The notes under the pieces were generated by a model, which was not told the DNA's origin, ran no database searches, and was given only the letters and a program-made list of their open reading frames with translations. Below are positions 23,806 to 35,400 of a stretch of DNA of 64,000 bases, one piece after another. The position numbers were made by a program, and so were the translations under genes. Position 1 is the stretch's first letter; each line of letters opens with the position of its first letter. The stretch comes from Ilex aquifolium (taxonomy: Eukaryota; Streptophyta; Magnoliopsida; Aquifoliales; Aquifoliaceae), in the NCBI GenBank assembly GCA_951799425.1, contig OX637407.1, positions 23,799,191 to 23,863,190 on the forward strand, given 5' to 3'.

Positions 23806-24663
23806 TGATGATGCACAAAACTGTCTTCGTGCAAGATCAACAGTCAAGAGTATCAACGGGTGTGATTAATGAGCAATTAACATGTAGTTAATGGCAATCA
23901 AGAGTAAAACAATAAATAACGGGTCAACACAAGAGATTTATAGTGGTTCGGTCTCGGGTGACCTACGTCCACTCTTTCGAATGGCAGTGTTTGTCGGTGT
24001 TCTTTATTGATGAATAACAATCAACGAAGTGTTACAGAGCTTTTGAGAGAGAGAGCAAGTATCTTGGAGATGTTTTTCAGTCTCTCTTTACCCTTGAGAG
24101 GGCTTACATTATATAGGAATGGTGAAGCGGTGAGGCGGTGCCGTGAGGAAGAGGTCTTCCACTATTTTGGTAAGTGCAATCATGGTAAGAGTAGACCTCT
24201 TTGGTAAGCACAAGTAAGGTAAGAGTAGATCTTCGCATCCCGTCATTCTCTCCCTCGTGTTCCTATTCAGTCGGAGGAGATTCCTGACTTGGATTGGACT
24301 TTAGGCTTGGACCTTGAGTTGGAATAAGAGTAGGAGTACTGGAGTACCAAGGCAAGGGAGCACCATGGGGGTAGGCGCCCAGTGGTCGGCGCCCATAGTC
24401 GGCGCCCAATGGTGGTCATCCCATTGGTGTCTTCTTAGGCCTTGACCTTCTAGTGCATTCTTCCTTGGGATATCATGGTATGAGGAGAGGGCAAGTGAGG
24501 AGAAGAGATGATGAGTGGGGAGCTCAACCAAGGGGTCGGCGCCCATGGGGCTGCCATAGTCGGCGCCCATTGGAGACTTGGATTAATCCCGGGGCCCATT
24601 GGTATTCGGGCCTTTCTCAACTTATTTTCATCGGGCTTAGCCCAGTTGAATTTGGACTCGTCA
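23806..24663 (-). repeat. Right LTR (5' LTR of the minus-strand element), 858 bp
   Basis: Starts TGATGATGCAC and ends CTCGTCA. By eye the differences from the left LTR are about five transitions plus one replaced block near 24545-24575, where GGCGCCCAT words recur. The LTR contains the minus-strand promoter by analogy with other elements; no TATA box was assigned. Confidence 0.92.
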
Positions 24664-24668
24664 ATAAG

Positions 24669-26631
24669 TGTTATTTAATCATATAAATCCTCAATTTTTT
24701 ATTTGTGTTCTTGTAGGTATTTATCAAAAGTTTTACAGGGAAATTTCTTGTCTCTTTTGTCATGATTAAGATAGTATTTTCAAATCTTGTTCCGGTATCA
24801 ATCTGACATTTTACATTGCTAAATATTAATCTAAAAATAATAATTTTAGACAATTCTCTGTTTCTCCATAAACCAACATAGAGAACATTACCAAAACATA
24901 TAAACACATATTTTTAATCATAATTTTATGTCAACAAAACTAATATTTATTGTTAGGACCTTGAACTGTTCACATGTAGAATAGTACCCAATGATGTATT
25001 TCACTTCATAGCAAGTTATTATCCACAAGACAAATAAAATGTGCACTATTCACTATATATTTTAAGATTAGAGAGATCGCTTAAATCATGTAGCTTTATT
25101 GAAACTTATTTTATCTCATATGTTTATAGATGTTAGACGGTTAATTTAAATTAATAGATTAATATTGTCTTATAATTCAAATTTTCATTTATCAAACAAA
25201 AACCATCATCAAATATAAATGTTAATTTTATCTAAACATACAACAACCATAAGTAGATTTTTGTCATCTAAACTAAACACCAAACAATGGTTATCCTATA
25301 AATTTCGCATATAAGTTGATAGAACAATTGTGTTATGAATATATTAATATTTGACTCTATCGAAGCAAGATAAGAATGTGGGAGTTGATTATCTAATATC
25401 TACGTCTATGTCTCTTGGCTTCCTTTTGTTCAATATCTACAAATCAATACAGGAAGGGTAAAAAAATATTTCTAATCAATGGTTTGAATGCATCTCTCCA
25501 CATTGAGAACAAATTATAGAAAAATAACAAACTGAACAATTCTCAACAAAGTTGTTATAAGAAAATTAAGGTTTTGTAAATACAATGACAAGTATAATCG
25601 GTGCACAACTACTATTTTCAATTGTGATTTACAAGCTAATATAACAAACACAAGGTTTGTATTCATAAATAAATACTATACAACAACTAACCAACAACTA
25701 AACTACTTCATTTTAAAAAGTGTTGTCATCGTTTTTCTCTTGCCTCATGGTAGAATTTTCAGGCTAAGAAAGGTGTAACATAAATTTTTTTAGACCAATA
25801 ACAGCAGCAAATAATTTTCTTGTCCCTTGATATCTAGCTCAAATTGGTTACAAAATTGCGTTAGTATAAATGTTAAAGTTTCCAAATTCAAAAACTTTTG
25901 AATCATATATCCTATGATTAAAAAATAAAAGTAAAAAAGCATGGTTGATTAGGTCACCCTAACTGGGTGGAGGTTCTAGTTTAGTTGGAAGTTTGTCTGT
26001 GTCAAAGAATTGATATGGCCTATACGGATAGGAAGAAACACAAATCTAAATGTATATAACTACTCATGCTAGATGAAATTGATCAGCAGCACATTGTGGG
26101 CAAATGTGCAACACATATTGAATAAAATGGTCCATTTTCAAGTTTTAGCATATGATATATTCAATGCACATTGAATAAAATGGTCCTTAGTGCATTAAAT
26201 TTGAATAAATGTACCAAAATGAAACCTTTCATTTTCCATTGCTACCGGTGCACCCACTTTTTTATGCCAATAAATATATACAGTTGTAGCTCCAACCAAC
26301 CGGTGCACTCACTTTTTTATGCCAACTATTATTCAAGTAAGAATATGAAGAATCAAGACATTTAAAGATTTATATAATAATACACACACACACACACATA
26401 TATATATATACATAAAAAAAAATTAAATGAAAAAGGGTAGTATAGACATTAGTAGTTGTATTAAGGTTATTATAGTCAAACAAAATTTTTTTCACTTTTA
26501 TTGACATTTTATAGTAGTATATATTTAAACATCACTGACACTCTTTGACATTAAATCACCATCTATAACAAAAATAAATTATCTCAAATACCAAAATTAC
26601 CCCTATATAAATCTCAAACATTCTTTCTACA
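24669..26631. other. AT-rich intergenic DNA, no gene seen
   Basis: No domain-bearing frame, tRNA or clear transposon end was recognised. A CA/TA microsatellite lies at 26381-26411. The word CGGTGCACYCACTTTTTTATG is duplicated at about 26247 and 26301. Confidence 0.6.
26381..26411. repeat. (AC)n(AT)n microsatellite
   Basis: About ten AC repeats followed by TA repeats. Confidence 0.95.
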
Positions 26632-27180
26632 TAAAATTCGATTAAAAATTGAGCCGATTAAATTTTTTTTTTCTACATATTAAAATTCGAGCTGATTAAT
26701 TTTTTTTTCCGCATATTAAAATTTGAGTTTATTAAAATTCGATTCAAAATGATTAAATTTTATTTTTTTTACTTATAAAAATTTGATCTTATTAAAAATC
26801 TTTTTTTTACGTATTAAAATTCGAGCCAATTTGAGTTCTACATGAGTTGTTAATCCCGATTAAAATTTGTTTCAAATCGAATAAAATTTATTTATTTTTA
26901 TTTATTAAATTCAATTTAAATTGATTAAAATTTATTTTTTACGTATTAAAATTTGAGTCAATTAAAATTTTTATTTTTTTATATATCAAAAATCGGGCTG
27001 ATTAAAATTTGATTTGAGTCTCGAATATAATTTTAATCAGCTCAAATTTTAATACGTAAAAAATATAATTTTTAGTCGACTCAAGTTTTAATACATAAAA
27101 AATAAATTTTAATTAGTTCAAATCAAATTTTAATCGACTCGAAGTTTAATACGTAAAAAAATTTAAAAAATAAAGGAGAT
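26632..27180. repeat. AT-rich foldback repeat
   Basis: The left half repeats variants of TATTAAAATTCGAGCYGATTAA, each followed by T-rich stretches. The right half carries the complement (TTTTAATACGTAAAAAA and AGTCGACTCAAGTTTTAATAC). The region can therefore fold on itself through many short arms. No target duplication was found; it may be a decayed relative of the larger foldback that follows. Confidence 0.6.
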
Positions 27181-27902
27181 TTCATTGAAGATATGTTTAT
27201 TTATAAGGAATATGGATGAATTTTTTTTTTTTTAAATATGTGATCAACAAACATTCCTTTTAAAATTATTGACATCGCAAATTCTTATCCGCACAAAACA
27301 CGTAACGAGTGCACTTTCTCGGAGAGAGGCTCGGTGAAATAAACAGATATTTGAACATGCGGGATAGTCTATGGTACCGCCTAGGCAAAAAGAGGTATCG
27401 TACCGCCAAAAATGAGTGGATATGAATTTTTTGTCATTAAATATTATTCAAATTTGTGACTGTAAATTTTTTGTTATTAAATATTACTCACTAAAGGTGA
27501 TAACTTTGCCCATAAATGTAATAACATTACCTTAAAGGGTTGTAAACCCACCTCAAAAGATTGTAAGCTCACCTCACATCTAGAGGTAGTATTTTTATCT
27601 TTAGTGTTTGTAATCTAACCTTAAATAGTTATAACTTCATATTCAAAGGTAGTAATTTTACCATAAATAATTATAACCTCACATCAAAAAGTTGTAATCC
27701 AACATCTAAAGGTGGTAATTTTACCTATATAGAATGTAATTTACCCTCAAATGATTATAACCTCACTTTCAAATATAGTAATTTTATTTTCAATTGTTGT
27801 AATCTTACTTAAAGAGTTTGTACCTCGCCTTTAAAGGTGATAACTTTATCTCAAGAGTAATAACTTTGTATTTGCAAGTAGTAACATTACATTTAATAGT
27901 TA

Positions 27903-28120
27903 TGATCGATCATAATTATCTAGGATCGATTCCAATGCCAAATTATTATTTTTTTCGATTCCACTCAATTAAAATCGATCATGATTATCTAGGATCGATC
28001 CCAATGCCAAATTTTTTATTATTTTTTTGTGATTCCACTCAATTAAGATCGATCATGATTATCTAAGATCGATCCCAATACCAAATTAATTTTTTTTTGC
28101 AATTCCACTCAATTAGGATC
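27903..28120. repeat. Three tandem units of about 70 bp with GATCGATC motifs
   Basis: Each unit holds ATCGATCATGATTATCT, then GATCGATYCCAATRCCAAATT, a T-rich run and ATTCCACTCAATTA. The corresponding place in the right arm (about 28520-28620) has a single unit, so the array changed length after the palindrome formed, or only one arm was contracted. Confidence 0.85.
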
Positions 28121-28978
28121 GATCATGACTATATGAGATCGATCTTAATGCAGTTGATGGTCCAAAAATTATACCAAACTAAATTTCTGGTGGTTCCATT
28201 AAATAGGATCGATCATGACTAGCCGAATTTTTTTTTTTCTGAATTGGTCCTGATCTTATATTTAGTTACATTCAAATAACATGTAATTTTATAAAATTAA
28301 TTTTTAATTTATAATTTCGAATGTTAATTTAATACAATTTAATGTTATTTTTATGAATTGAATGCCAATTTAATGTAACTAAATATAAGATCGGGACCAG
28401 TTCAGAAAAAAAAAAAATAAATTTCGACTTGTCGTGATCGATCCTATTTAATTGGAACCACCAGAAATTTAGTTTGGTATAATTTTTGGACCATCAAATG
28501 CATTAAGATCGATCTCACATAGTTATGATCGATCCTAATTGAGTGGAATCACAAAAAAAAAAAAAAAAAATTTGGCATTGGGATCGATCCTAGATAATCT
28601 TGATCGATCATGACTATTAAATATAATGTTACTACTTGCAAAGACAAAATTATTACTCTTGAGATAAAATTATCACCTTTAAATGTGAGGTACAAACTCT
28701 TTAAGTAAGGTTACAACAATTGAAGTAAAATTACTATATTTGAAAATGAGATTATAATCATTTGAGGGTAAATTATATTCTATATAGGTAAAATTACCAC
28801 ATTTAGATGTTGGATTACAACTTTTTGATGTGAGATTATAACTATTTATGATAAAATTATTACCTTTGAATATGAAGTTATAACTATTTAAGATTAGGTT
28901 ACAAGCAAAAAGTACTATCTCTAGATGTGAGGTGAGCTTACAATCTTTTGAGATGAGAGGTAATGTTATTATATTTAA

Positions 28979-29147
28979 GAAATACTATGTATCCTAAATT
29001 TGTAACTCAAATTTATATTCCAAATGAGGGGGGCCGTTGAATGAGTGGGTCCCATCAACTTTTTTAAATGAGACTCACTAATCCACTGGTCCTCCTTCAT
29101 TTGGGATGTAAATTTGAATTATAGATTTGAGATATATAACATTGCTC
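28979..29147. mobile_element. Nested Mutator-type MITE, 169 bp
   Basis: Imperfect inverted ends (AGAAATACTATGTATC left; GAGCAATGTTATATATC as complement of the right) are flanked by the 10-mer ATTATATTTA at 28969-28978 and 29148-29157. It inserted into the right arm of the palindrome, so it is younger than the palindrome. Confidence 0.82.
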
Positions 29148-29310
29148 ATTATATTTATAAATAAAATTATCACCTTTAATAAATAATATTTAATGACAAA
29201 AAATTTAAAAACACACATTTGAATAATATTTAATAACAAAAAATTCATATCCATTCATTTTTAGCGGTACGGTATCGCTTTTTCCTTAGACGGTACCATA
29301 GACTCTCCCG

Positions 29311-29416
29311 TGAACATGCAGACTTACAGAAAGACCCATAAACCAGAAGTCAACCTTGGATTGCAGTAGGCATTTAATTCACACGAAATAAAACTCCGTA
29401 AAACCTTCCAAAACAG
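29311..29416 (+). promoter_or_regulatory. Short interval between foldback element and LRK10L-type gene (presumed 5' UTR)
   Basis: Only 106 bp separate the element's edge from the ATG at 29417. No TATA box is evident within it. If transcription starts here, the core promoter falls largely inside the transposon's right arm. This is inferred from position only. Confidence 0.45.
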
Positions 29417-32400
29417 ATGGCTAAAACGTTACTTTCTCTCATCTCCCTCCTCCCTACCACACTCCTACTGTTAATCATACCCACCACCAAATCAAAGAAC
29501 AATGTTTTATACTACTACGATCTCTGTGCACCATTTGTTTGCGGCAACATAAATTTCTCCTTCCCTTTCTCATCCTCCGAGACCTTCGGTTCTCGCAGGT
29601 TCGACTGTGGCCTCCCTCGTTTCCAAATCGCCTGCGATAATATCACTTCTCTCCCCGGACTCGAGCTCTCTGGCCGACTCTACCGAATCAAGGACCTCTA
29701 TACCTCAGAAAACCTCATTACCATTGTTGATCATCAACTCATCGGAGACATCCGTACCAACTCATGTTGGTCACTCCGAAACATCACCATTTCCACCGCC
29801 ATAGACGGCGGAGCATCCCTCAGGCTTCCTCCATGGGACACCAACTTCAGTTTCTTTAAGTGCCGTGATGGGATTGAGCTTAATTCATCTACGAGAGTTG
29901 TGGGGAATTACAGTTGTAGAGAGGGGAATTGGGTTTATCTATGGGAAGATGAGAGTTGGAATTCGACTCGATTGGGACCTCCGAGAGGCAGGCCAGTGGA
30001 GACTCCAGGTGGGTGCCAGTTGGTGACTCTGCCGGTATTTAGAGCGAGCTTGTCTAGATATGGGTTTCTGAATGGAAGCGGCGGCCGTGGTGGCTCCGGT
30101 GACCGGCAGATGAAGGATATGTTTGAGGTGTTGAGCGATGGGTTTCCGTTGGAATGGCCAACTATTGAGGATTGTACGACTTGTAATCTGACAGGTGGAC
30201 GGTGTGGATACGACAGCAGCTCGGGGGGAATAGTCTGCTTCTGTAAAGGCGGCTGTAAGTAAGTGCTCTCTTGGAAAAACTACTAGTTGGAGACTTATTT
30301 CATTCTGTCATTTTGTCGAACAGTGGTTGAAATCTTCACTTCTTCTCATCCAAACAATAAAAATAGAAAATTAGGAAATTTGAAAGTCGGTCACCCTATG
30401 GACTTATTTGGATTTAATTCCGTTAAAAAAGTTATTTGTTAAGAAGTCCATTTTTTGTCAATTTTACAAAACTATCCCTTCCTTTAGAAGCGAAGTAAAA
30501 TTAAAAATAAAAAACTCCTAAATTTTAGGAGTTTGACTAACATTAAAATTTGTTCTCTATAATAACATTTAAACATAAAAAAATAGTAATATTTAATATT
30601 AATATTTAAAAAAAATAACAATAGTAAAATGTTTAACAAAAATAGTAACATACTCAACAAAAAAAATAACAATATAAAACATTGAACAAAATTGAAAATA
30701 AAAATAGTAGCATTTAAACCCATAACCAGAGGAAAAAGCCTCCAATTCAACATCTAAAAAAGTAACACTAAAAATGTAATAACATGCTCAATAAAAAATA
30801 GTAACATGAAAAAAATATAATAACATGGTCAATTAGAAAAAATAGTAACATGATCAACAAAAAATGTAGTAACATGAAACATTGAAAAAATTTGGAGATT
30901 ATTTACCAAAAAAATAAAAATAAAATTGGGGATTAAACTAATAACACATTGAGCAAGTTTTTCAACTTTTTTTTCCGAAAACCAACAACATAGAAGTTCA
31001 TGGTGACTAGAACGCAGTAGAAGATATGGTAGTTGTTGATTATGTTTCAAACCCTACTGATCTTGAGAGAGAGAATATAAATTTGAATTTTAATTTATGA
31101 ATGAATTAAGGGATAATAATTTCTAATTTAATAAATTAATTTAAAGCTACTCTTAAGGTTTTTAAGGTTTCTATAATTGAACAGAATAACACTGTTAAGG
31201 GTATTTTTGAAATTTAAAAAAATGGTAGACTTAAGTACTTATTAGTAAGATAAAAAATAGGCTTATCTCCAAATAAGTTTCCTTGACGGATTCAAGTCAT
31301 TATAAGTCCATTCAGGAGCATTCAGTCCTAATTTTCACTATAAAATTTTGATGAGCCCAGATCCAACTGGGTCCAGGCCCAATTCATGGAGTAAGCCCTT
31401 ATTAGTTACAAAGCAGGTCAAGCCTAGCTCATGGGTTTGGCCCAGTCCAAAATTCAAGGAGTCTAGGAAGATTAGCGCACATAGGGAGTAATTACTGGGA
31501 TAGCCACTCTCAAAGATCAAGACTATCTCTAATTGTATCTATCCTAGATGTAGCTATCCTCCCCGAAAGACAAGTTATCTATCCTTTCATGCCACCGCCT
31601 TAACTAAGGCTCTGTGCCTATAAATTGTAAGCCCTCTCCAGATGAGAAGGGCATCTCTCTACACACCTTTTACATGACTATCTCTCTCATAGCTACCTCT
31701 CCATACCTATAGCTTATTCTTGCTCTCTATCTCTCCCACCTACTAATTTATCAATAAAGTCCTATGGCCACAGTTGCCGCCTTCAAAGTGGAATAGGTCA
31801 CGCTGACCGAACCACTATATATCTGTGTTGCCTGTGTTAACCCAATCCCTATCTGTTATCGTTGATTGCTTCATTAATTACCCAACATTATATACTCGAC
31901 TCTTGATTGTGCATAATCCACTTTTATGCATCATCAAATTTATTTATCGATTTGCTGAAGTACAAAAAGTTTGAAATGTCTAATCACTGAGGTATTGGAG
32001 AGCTGTATATTTATCCGTTTTGTTATTTGTTATATAGTAGGCAACCCGTTCTTGAATGCTAAGTTGAAAATTTAAGAGGAACATCGGTAACCATTAAATG
32101 AGTCTATTTGAGACCGTCGGGTGATTTTATTGAAGTCTGTCATGTTTTATATGATAAATATAGATAGTGGCGCTTGCACACACACATCGATGTGCCTAAT
32201 TACCAAAAACGAAAATACTGTTGTAGATAAGATGGTGGTGTACAATTTCAAAAGTAGAAACCCATAAATGAAAACAAAGAAGATAGATCGTTAGGCGAGG
32301 CCCGACAGACATTATCTTCAAGGTAGTAATTTTTCATTTATAATGTAGATGGACTATTGAAAATTATAAGACTGCACTTCTTAGTAATATTGGAATCAAA

Positions 32401-35400
32401 ACTTAACCTGAATGTACAAAAATAGAAAGTATGAAATTTAGAATGAGAGAAAAGAAGAAGAGGGTACTTTCCATCATCCTTTGATATTGCAATTAAACTC
32501 TATTTATAGAGTTCTATGCATCACTTCATAAAGGAATACATCCCTTCATTACAATGGCAGAAGACACATCTTGAAAAGTTTGAAATTATGTAGCCGTTAG
32601 AGAGAAAACTCCAACGGATATTGAAAAATTAACTGTCACGTTTGAACAGACCCAACTTCCAGTATCTAAGATACTGCATTTCTGCCAAAGTATTGGGAGT
32701 AAGGCATGTTCGAACGAAAGTTGCGTTCGAATGCCACATCCCTCTTTCTTTTTATTTCTTCTTCTTCTTATATATATATATATATATAAAATTATAACCT
32801 CGAAGTTCTTATTATGTAGGCCTCATCTGAGACCTTGAGTTGAGAATGAAACTCTTCCTCTATTTATAGGAGAACAAATGAATCCATAAAGAACTTAAGA
32901 AACCATGTAGGATTCTCCAACCTCTTTAAATTTGCCCACCAACTCACAACTCCAAATTCTTTTGAGGGAATTGTGAAAATTTTACTTTCCTACCAAATCC
33001 CAATGTATAAGTACTTTATGTATACTTTATATATACACATATTTATGTATCTAATGTTTAATTGTTACATGCAATTGATGTTATATTATTATTATATCAT
33101 TATTAGTGTATGTATATATAACAGATACAAAGGGAGATAAATAGATATAATAAAGCAAAAAGGCCAATAAAGATGGAAAATTATGGCTGGTTAAGGGGTA
33201 ATATGAATATTTCACAATGAGGACACCAAAACCCTCCTCTTTCTTCATTAATAATGTAGATAGATGAGTGCGTCTGTGTCTATGTGTGTGGTAGTAGTAG
33301 CATTTTCCTGGCTTTTCACTTGGAAATTTCCACAGGGTATGGATCATCTATAATCTTTGTTTGTTATCATTATAAAATTAATGGAAGGTAAATAAGATTT
33401 GAATTTCTAATATATACCTTTTTGGTAGTACTATGTCAAAAATGAAGCTTGAGCTCTTTGGCTTGTGTTTGTAATTTTTTGATTTATTGATCTCAATAGA
33501 GAGAATATGTTTGAATTCTTGGCTTTCCATTTTTTTCATGTAATGGCTGACTGTCATCTGCCTGTAATTATGTTTGAAACTTGTTTCAAACTTTTCTTCA
33601 CTGGTTTTAATCTTTTCTTGGTGTCACTGGTCATAATTTTGTTCCCATTTTGCCAACTTTTGTCTTCTTTGACAATTTAACTTCCCTGAATACTAGTGTC
33701 TGAGCAGGACATAAAAAGGAACAAGAAGAAGAAAAAGGGGAGAAGTAAATCACTGAACGCCCCTTATGACTGTTGTTCTGAGTAGTTGTAGTAGTTGAAC
33801 TGTGGTTGTGGAGGAAACATATCAAGTAATAGTCTTTATCTCACCTCGCATTGAGGTTTTGCCAATGTTTTCCATAAGTGCTGATTTGAAATCTTCTTAA
33901 TTAGTAGTACCGGTTAACACTCAGTTCTATAGTTATTGTGAACATGGGTATTCACTAAATGAAGAGTTTAATCGGTTTTCCTGAATTCTTGTTGAAGTAT
34001 TGTACAAAAACTAAGTGAATGCATTGTTCAAGTAACACAGAAACATTGCTTTTCTACTTTAGTGCCACTGATTTACTGAAACTGTCTTTCATGTTGCCTA
34101 CATTATTGGAGGAGTTAAGTTGTTCTTGCTATTCTATATAAGTCAGAGAAGTGTCTCTTTTTGAAGGGATGGACTGGGGTAGGTAGGGATTGTTGTTGCT
34201 TTCGTAGCACTTCTATGTATTGTGCTCCCAATATCTGAAATCAACAACGTCGACGTGGATTCATGTCACTCCCTCTGGTGGAATCCTACCAAAATCCTGC
34301 GCTGATCGGGAAAGTCATCAAGGGACGTTAGAGGTAATTCTAGAAGGACGTTACCACAACAAAAAAAAAATCGAGTCCTAGCCGTTCAAGTGAAAGTTTA
34401 TTACACTAGTCCCACTAAGATTGAGGGAAAACTGACGAAAGATGCTTTCACGTTGGTAATTACCTAAGGAGAAAGAGTCAATGCAAAAGTTGCCCTTTGC
34501 GTGAGGGAACACCAGACAGATTGACCTCTGCTAACTGCACTTTATATTGACCGGAAGCTAGAGAGCGAAGTAAGGATGAAATAGCCGTACGGCTTCCAAA
34601 TTGTTTTTGAGATGTATCATGTATGTTGATTGAACTAATAGATTCGGGGTGGGGACTTAAAGACCCTATTCACATAGCATCCGTGGACGCATATTTTTCC
34701 TTGGGGCAGACAGATTTTCCTATACATAAGGGGCTCAGGCCTTTTTCTTTTTTTGGGGGTGGGGGAGGGGGGGGGGGGGGGGTGGGGAATAAGGGGCAAG
34801 GCTTGACGGAAAGAAAAGAGTTTTCTATGCAACACTTTCACTATAAACCAGTTGTTTTATTTGAATAGGAAAGATAGCCGTAACTAGCCTATCCCGAAAG
34901 ATAGGATTTTGTAGAGCAATGCACTTGACTTTCACCGCTTAAAAATACCGCTTTCTGACAAGGGAAGCTTTATCAAAGTAGTCAAGAAACCCTCCCTTAA
35001 GCCGAAACTTCTTTCCAAAGAAAAAAAGAAACATATAACAAAGGACTACCCTCCCCGCTCTAGAACAAGACATTTTTGGTTTTCTTGCAAAGTTTAGGCA
35101 ATCCAATAATGTTTAACCACATATTGTCTGCTATCAACACCTTGTGACTAATCTGGATAAGGTGTTAGAAAATGTTCCTTTTTGCCTTCAATTTTCACCA
35201 CCCTACTATGAGTTCATATTTTCATTACAATACAGTTATACATATCTTATGCATCATGATTGCTTCCATATTTGCATTTTGAGTAAAACTGGTATTTTGA
35301 CTTTGGTTTTATTTTTAAATTTTGCACCCATGCATTATGTTCACCTTCATCACCTGTAAAATTCCATTTATTTTTTCGGTCACCATGAAAAAATTCTCAT

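Larger units (their letters stand above)
19668..24663 (-). mobile_element. Complete non-autonomous gypsy-type LTR retrotransposon (gag only), 4996 bp
   Basis: Two LTRs (19668-20576 and 23806-24663) begin TGATGATGCAC and end CTCGTCA. The element is flanked by the identical 5-mer ATAAG (19663-19667 and 24664-24668). Transcription is on the minus strand: the primer-binding site adjoins the right LTR, gag follows, then two minisatellites and the polypurine tract beside the left LTR. The 3.2-kb interior has no protease, reverse transcriptase, RNase H or integrase frame. This architecture matches the class called TR-GAG, which would depend on a partner element for pol functions. By eye the alignable LTR parts differ at only about five sites, so insertion looks recent. 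Confidence 0.92.
27361..29310. mobile_element. Long-arm foldback Mutator-type element (palindrome), 9-bp target duplication
   Basis: The ends are inverted copies: left GGGATAGTCTATGGTACCG, right (complement) CGGGAGAGTCTATGGTACCG. The 9-mer TGAACATGC flanks the element at 27352-27360 and 29311-29319. The arms (27361-28272 and 28372-29310) match almost throughout and enclose a loop of about 100 bp. The differences are two extra 70-bp tandem units in the left arm, a nested 169-bp MITE in the right arm, and scattered, mostly transition, changes. Nine-base duplications with long inverted ends indicate a MULE. No transposase frame is present. Its right edge lies 106 bp before the receptor-kinase start codon. 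Confidence 0.9.

Noticed and set aside
19869..24207. Two nearly identical 66-codon plus-strand frames (19869-20069 and 24007-24207)
   Set aside because: They are duplicated only because they lie in the two LTRs, on the strand opposite to the element's transcription.
26632..28620. CRISPR-like array
   Set aside because: The repeats are AT-rich, variable in length, lack unique spacers of constant size, and the DNA is eukaryotic.
30255..30258. Alternative donor two bases upstream (GGCT|GTAAGT) for exon 1 of the receptor kinase
   Set aside because: Joining it to the acceptor at 36229 creates an in-frame stop, whereas AA|GTAAGT gives a continuous frame and a better consensus.
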